Assembly (NCBI GenBank): GCA_905372345.1
Contig: CAJPPE010000041.1
Coordinates: 1 to 9,535 of the forward strand
DNA from: an uncultured Treponema sp.
Lineage (GTDB): Bacteria > Spirochaetota > Spirochaetia > Treponematales > Treponemataceae
Direction of reading: 5' to 3'
DNA length: 9,535 nucleotides
The first letter of the stretch is position 1; each line of letters opens with the position of its first letter. The notes under the pieces were generated by a model. The model searched no databases and was not told where the DNA came from. It saw nothing but the letters and a program-made list of their open reading frames with translations. The position numbers and the translations under genes are program-made. This document shows, in pieces, positions 6,276-9,535 of this stretch.

Positions 6276-7288
6276 TTTGCAGCCTCCTTGTTCTTTTTGG
6301 GCGGTTTTACATATCCGTATTTTACGGGTATAATTTTATTTAAAAACGGAACTACGGCATTCATTATAAGAATACTGTACATAACGCCTTCGGGCATACC
6401 TGAAAATAAGCGGATAAGGCCGGTTATAAGGCCGCAGCCTGCTCCGAAAAGAAGTTTACCTTTTGGCGTTACGGGGCTTGTTACATAATCGGTTGCCATA
6501 AAGACGGCTCCGAAGGCTAAACCTCCCGAAGTCAAGGTTAAAATAGGATTGATACCTCCGATTGCGGTAATTGCAACGGCTGTTACCATCATAGTAACGG
6601 GCGTTCTCCAGTCGATAACCTTTTTAAAGAGAAGATATGCAAAACCTAAAAGAATCAAGAGTATGCTTGTTTCGCCTATACAGCCTGCATGGTTTCCCAA
6701 AATAAGCTGAGTATAAAGGTCTGTGCTTGAGCCCAAATTTAAAGTTTTGGCTATTTCGGATGCACTCAGTGCAATGCCTTCTTTTGCGTTTATGAGCTTT
6801 AGAGGCGTTGCCGTACTCATTGCATCAAAAAAAGAATTCCCCGGCTGTATCCAGCTGGTCATTGCTCCCGAAAAGCTTACAAACATAAAGGCTCTTCCTA
6901 CCAAGGCCGGGTTAAATACGTTTGCACCAAGTCCTCCGAAAAATTCCTTGCCTACAACTATTGCAAAAAGACAGCCTAAAATAAGCATCCATATCGGAAG
7001 ATTCGGCGGAATTACAAGGGCTATCAAAAGACCTGTAATTACTGCTGAAAGGTCTTTTACTCTTATATCCAGATTACATATAAGCCTAAATAAGCTTTCA
7101 AAACCTACACAGCAAAGAACCGAAACTATGATTCTAACCAAGGCCGGTATCGAAAAAAGATAGATTCCATAGGCTGTCAGGGGGAGCAGGGCTATAATTA
7201 CATCCAGCATTAATGTTTGAGTCTTCACCGGTGTTACAACATGGGGTGCCGGAGACATAAAAATTTCGTTTTTATCCGATTCTGCCAT
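6272..7288 (-). CDS. rnfD: Rnf electron transport complex subunit RnfD
   Basis: A 338-residue polytopic membrane protein related to NqrB, with roughly ten helices and a hydrophilic start MAESDKNEIF and Lys-rich end. Family blocks are SPAPHV (12-17), VGKEFFGGLGANVFNPALVG (112-131) and the flavinylation motif FDAMSTATPL (154-163). T161 is the predicted covalent FMN attachment residue. Near the end, FGAGCGLITGLIRLFSGMPE (281-300) and EGVMYSILIMNAVVPFLN (300-317) match the conserved last helices. The subunit is thought to carry the flavin that passes electrons across or near the ion path of the pump. The ATG at 7288 shares one base with the rnfC stop (TAATG), with AGGAGG at 7295-7300 inside rnfC. 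Whether the coupling ion is Na+ or H+ cannot be read from the sequence. Confidence 0.95.
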   Translation of the reverse strand: MAESDKNEIFMSPAPHVVTPVKTQTLMLDVIIALLPLTAYGIYLFSIPALVRIIVSVLCCVGFESLFRLICNLDIRVKDLSAVITGLLIALVIPPNLPIWMLILGCLFAIVVGKEFFGGLGANVFNPALVGRAFMFVSFSGAMTSWIQPGNSFFDAMSTATPLKLINAKEGIALSASEIAKTLNLGSSTDLYTQLILGNHAGCIGETSILLILLGFAYLLFKKVIDWRTPVTMMVTAVAITAIGGINPILTLTSGGLAFGAVFMATDYVTSPVTPKGKLLFGAGCGLITGLIRLFSGMPEGVMYSILIMNAVVPFLNKIIPVKYGYVKPPKKNKEAAK

Positions 7289-8730
7289 TATTTGCCTCCT
7301 TCTTCGGTTTTTTTAGCCTCAGACTCTTGTTTTTGAGTTTCAGCTGCTTGTTTTTCTGCGGCTGCGGCCTTTGCGGCAGCTTTGGCCTCTCTTTTTTGTT
7401 TTTCTTCCCTTGCTATCTGCTTGCCGACCTTAAACCTTTGAACAAGTTTGATACGGGCAGGGCAGGTATAAGCACAGGTTCCGCATTCTACGCAGTCCAA
7501 AAGACCGCAGCGGATTGCTTCTTCGGTATTTCCTGCTTTTAAGGCTCTAACGATTAAAACGGGAGAAAGGCGGCAGCTGCATACATCAATACACTTACCG
7601 CAGCCTATACAGGGGCTTTCTTCTTCAAGAGAAACTTCTTCCTTTGTTAAAAAAAGCACTCCTGATGTGTTTTTTTGAATGGGAAAGTCGGCGTTTTTCA
7701 TAGCAAAGCCCATCATTGGGCCGCCTGAAACTATTTTTACAACTCCGGGTTTAAGGGAAACTACGCTCGGAATAAGGTCGCCGACACAGGTTCCTATAGG
7801 AGCTATTACATTTAAGGGCTTTTCGCAGGCGCCACCTCCTATGGTTAAGGCTCTGTCGATAAGCGGTTTACCCAAACGGAAGGCTTCTGAAATAGCTTTT
7901 AAGGTTCCTACATTTTGGATAACACAGCCTATCTGGAAGGGTAGTCCTCCTGAGGGGATTTCCCTGTTCACGACTGCATCCGTAAGAGTTTTTTCTCCGC
8001 CCTGCGGATATTTTGTTTTACAAAGTTGAACGCTTATATCGTAGGCACCGGCGGCAATCGGATTTGCTTTGATTTTTGAAATAGCCTTTTCCAAAACCGG
8101 AACCAAATCTTTTTTATTGTCTTCAAGGGCTATAATTCCTTGCTTTGCGCCTACTATACGCATAGTGATGGCAAGGCCGTCAACAATGCTGTCCGAATCA
8201 TTAAAAATTGTGGCAGCATCCGTGCAAAGATAGGGTTCACATTCCGCTCCGTTTGCAATTACATAGTCGATTTTTGCATCGGGAGGAGGGCTTAATTTTA
8301 CATGAGTAGGAAATGATGCTCCTCCCATGCCCGTAATGCCTGCATCCCTTACTCTTTTAAGAGCTTCTTCCTTTGTGCATGTAAAAGGATCAAGGGGAGG
8401 CATAAACTCTTCCCTATTTTCTTCATCGATTTCGATTAAAAAACAAAGATTTTCCGTATTTCCGGTTACAAGATGAGGTTCAATTTTTTTTACCTTTCCT
8501 GAAACGGAAGAATGAACGGGAGCCGACATAAATTTGTCGGTTTCGGCTATCTTTTGCCCTCTGGCAACCAAATCCCCTACGTTTACAAGAGGTGTATTAG
8601 GCATTCCTCCCTGCGTAACGGGAATCCAAACTGATTTATTTGACGGCAATACCCTAACGACATCATCGCTTGATAATACCGCCTTTCGCTCGGGCGGATG
8701 CACTCCGCCTTTAAATGATTTTATACTCAT
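7288..8730 (-). CDS. rnfC: Rnf electron transport complex subunit RnfC
   Basis: A 480-residue membrane-associated cytoplasmic subunit, the NADH/FMN-binding arm of the ferredoxin:NAD+ oxidoreductase. It opens with the family start FKGGVHPPERK (6-16), followed by a barrel-like domain (about 30-90). The Nuo51/FMN-fold blocks are GMGGASFPTHVKL (134-146) and IDYVIANGAECEPYL (154-168). Two 4Fe-4S motifs follow: C374-C377-C380-C384 and C413-C416-C419-C423. These ferredoxin motifs separate it from NqrA, so the cluster is Rnf and not Na+-NQR. The C-terminus (about 437-480) is a tail rich in Lys, Ala, Glu and Gln, probably helical and charged. This is the first gene of a tightly packed rnfCDGEA operon. 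The ATG at 8730 fits the family N-terminus, yet the only upstream SD-like bases (AGGT) touch the start. See the promoter at 8737-8765. Confidence 0.96.
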   Translation of the reverse strand: MSIKSFKGGVHPPERKAVLSSDDVVRVLPSNKSVWIPVTQGGMPNTPLVNVGDLVARGQKIAETDKFMSAPVHSSVSGKVKKIEPHLVTGNTENLCFLIEIDEENREEFMPPLDPFTCTKEEALKRVRDAGITGMGGASFPTHVKLSPPPDAKIDYVIANGAECEPYLCTDAATIFNDSDSIVDGLAITMRIVGAKQGIIALEDNKKDLVPVLEKAISKIKANPIAAGAYDISVQLCKTKYPQGGEKTLTDAVVNREIPSGGLPFQIGCVIQNVGTLKAISEAFRLGKPLIDRALTIGGGACEKPLNVIAPIGTCVGDLIPSVVSLKPGVVKIVSGGPMMGFAMKNADFPIQKNTSGVLFLTKEEVSLEEESPCIGCGKCIDVCSCRLSPVLIVRALKAGNTEEAIRCGLLDCVECGTCAYTCPARIKLVQRFKVGKQIAREEKQKREAKAAAKAAAAEKQAAETQKQESEAKKTEEGGK

Positions 8731-8736
8731 ACCTGC

Positions 8737-8765
8737 ATTTTATACATAAATAATGAAACTTTCAA
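8737..8765 (-). promoter_or_regulatory. Possible promoter of the rnf operon, near-leaderless
   Basis: On the minus strand TTGAAA (8760-8765) stands 17 nt from TAAAAT (8737-8742), and TATAAA overlaps with a 15-nt spacer. The -10 ends only 6 nt before the rnfC ATG, so transcription would begin at or within a base or two of the start codon. The region is AT-rich, so a chance match is possible. The operon could instead be read from the lipoprotein gene, 63 bp upstream, since no terminator lies between them. Confidence 0.4.
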
Positions 8766-8793
8766 GAGGATAATAATTAAATTTAACGGCTGT

Positions 8794-9480
8794 TTATTTT
8801 GCAAGTTTAAAAGGATATTCGGCAACACCGTCGATAGTATTGTAGATTTCCGTATAGCCCAAACTTGTCAACTCTTGGGCAGTTCTTGAAGAGGCTGTAC
8901 CTATGTTACAATATAAAAGCAGCTTTTTATTCTTGTCAGGTATTTTGTTAAGATTATTTTTTACTTCATTCATGGGAAAGGATATGGCCCCTTCTATGTG
9001 GCCGTTGTCATAAGATGATTTATTTCTGCAATCAAGTATTAAAACATCTGGCTCTTTTAACATTGTTTCAAAAACAATCCCTCTTACTGAGGTATAATTA
9101 ATGGTGCTATAATCATACTGATTAAGCCCGTCTGCATTATAAATTTGTGTAAACCTATTTTCAACAAGTATTTCTGCTGCTTTAAAGCTTTCATCATTGG
9201 TTATTGAATATATGTAAATCGGCTTGTTTTTCCAATCTGTTATTTCTTGCAGCCGATATTTGATTTCGTTTAACGGAATGTTTATAGCATGTATAATATG
9301 TCCTTTTTTATATTGGTCATAGGATCTGACATCTATTATCAAAATAGAGTCTTTATTTGAATCGGAATTTAAATGTTCAAGTCTCGAGCCTTTAACATCT
9401 TCAACTTCTACCTCTATACCGCACGAAATTAACGATATATTCACAATTAAAACGATAAAGAGCAAAAACTTTATTTTCAT
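8794..9480 (-). CDS. Tandem rhodanese-domain lipoprotein
   Basis: A 228-residue exported lipoprotein. It begins with a Lys-containing hydrophobic signal and a lipobox-like ISLISC, giving C20 as the lipidated residue. Two rhodanese-like domains follow. Domain 1 (about 34-122) has the family blocks ILIIDVRSYDQYKKGHI (46-62) and AINIPLNEI (65-73), but Ser (S92, in YIYSITND) replaces the catalytic cysteine, so it should be inactive. Domain 2 (about 133-225) has LILDCRNKSSYDNGHIEGA (147-165) and an active-site loop CNIGTAS with C191, so it can be expected to carry persulfide or bind a related anion. Substrate is unknown. The ATG at 9480 has GGAGA (9488-9492) 7 nt upstream. The gene appears more AT-rich than the rnf genes. 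It ends 63 bp before rnfC on the same strand with no visible terminator between, so co-transcription is possible. Confidence 0.88.
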   Translation of the reverse strand: MKIKFLLFIVLIVNISLISCGIEVEVEDVKGSRLEHLNSDSNKDSILIIDVRSYDQYKKGHIIHAINIPLNEIKYRLQEITDWKNKPIYIYSITNDESFKAAEILVENRFTQIYNADGLNQYDYSTINYTSVRGIVFETMLKEPDVLILDCRNKSSYDNGHIEGAISFPMNEVKNNLNKIPDKNKKLLLYCNIGTASSRTAQELTSLGYTEIYNTIDGVAEYPFKLAK

Positions 9481-9487
9481 AATTTAA

Positions 9488-9492
9488 TCTCC
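9488..9492 (-). promoter_or_regulatory. Ribosome binding site of the rhodanese lipoprotein gene
   Basis: GGAGA on the minus strand, 7 nt before the ATG at 9480. It supports that start, which also gives a complete lipoprotein signal peptide. Confidence 0.6.
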
Positions 9493-9516
9493 AAAAAACT
9501 TAAATACTCTGAATTT

Positions 9517-9522
9517 ATTATA
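9517..9522 (-). promoter_or_regulatory. -10 box of the rhodanese lipoprotein gene (promoter cut by window edge)
   Basis: A perfect TATAAT on the minus strand, 36 nt upstream of the ATG at 9480. With a 17-nt spacer the -35 box would fall at about 9540-9545, outside the window, so the promoter cannot be confirmed here. AT-rich context makes chance matches common. Confidence 0.35.
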
Positions 9523-9535
9523 ATGACTTTTATTT

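Noticed and set aside
4469..8730. Na+-translocating NADH:quinone reductase (Nqr) operon
   Set aside because: RnfC has two 4Fe-4S motifs that NqrA lacks, the gene order is CDGEA, and no NqrF is present.
5608..8749. Plus-strand open frames opposite the rnf genes (5608-5994, 6288-6488, 6723-7163, 7327-7542, 7679-8029, 8534-8749)
   Set aside because: They are mirror frames of rnf coding sequence without recognisable domains or ribosome binding sites.

Overview
The window looks like chromosomal DNA from a host-associated spirochaete, most likely an oral Treponema close to T. denticola. This is inferred from moderate-to-low GC, protein character, an Rnf-type redox pump in CDGEA order, and a GC-rich intergenic hairpin block of a kind I associate (from memory, unchecked) with that genus. 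No rRNA, tRNA, CRISPR array or intact mobile element was seen.

Layout. Bases 1-470 (+) hold the 3' part of a YgjP/DUF45-type zinc metallopeptidase gene cut by the window edge. Bases 471-811 are a non-coding stretch between convergent genes. It ends in two hairpins, one of them a 20-position near-perfect stem just past the mnmG stop. Bases 812-4006 (-) hold apeB (M18 aminopeptidase) followed 15 bp later by mnmG (tRNA wobble-uridine modification). They probably form one transcript from a good sigma70-like promoter at 4038-4066. Back to back with that promoter is a second one on the + strand (4076-4104). It reads into a decayed Rpn/PD-(D/E)XK nuclease-family gene at 4131-4420, of which only the N-terminal and C-terminal ends survive, in different frames.

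Bases 4469-8730 (-) hold a compact operon transcribed rnfC-rnfD-rnfG-rnfE-rnfA, with overlaps or gaps of at most 4 nt. The products form the membrane ferredoxin:NAD+ oxidoreductase (Rnf) ion pump. RnfC carries FMN/NADH-type motifs and two 4Fe-4S motifs. RnfD and RnfG carry covalent-flavin threonine motifs. RnfA and RnfE each keep the two membrane cysteines expected to hold a shared Fe-S cluster. The notable absence is rnfB, which normally follows rnfA in this gene order. Its place is taken by the decayed nuclease-family gene.

Bases 8794-9480 (-), upstream of rnfC, encode a lipoprotein with two rhodanese domains. The first has Ser in place of the catalytic Cys and the second is intact. It may be co-transcribed with the pump, although rnfC also has its own promoter-like sequence placed so close to the ATG that the message would be nearly leaderless.

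Most of the window is ordinary core metabolism. The points worth a second look are the missing rnfB, the decayed gene and its promoter aimed at the rnf 3' end, the possible leaderless rnfC start, the half-dead rhodanese lipoprotein and the hairpin block.
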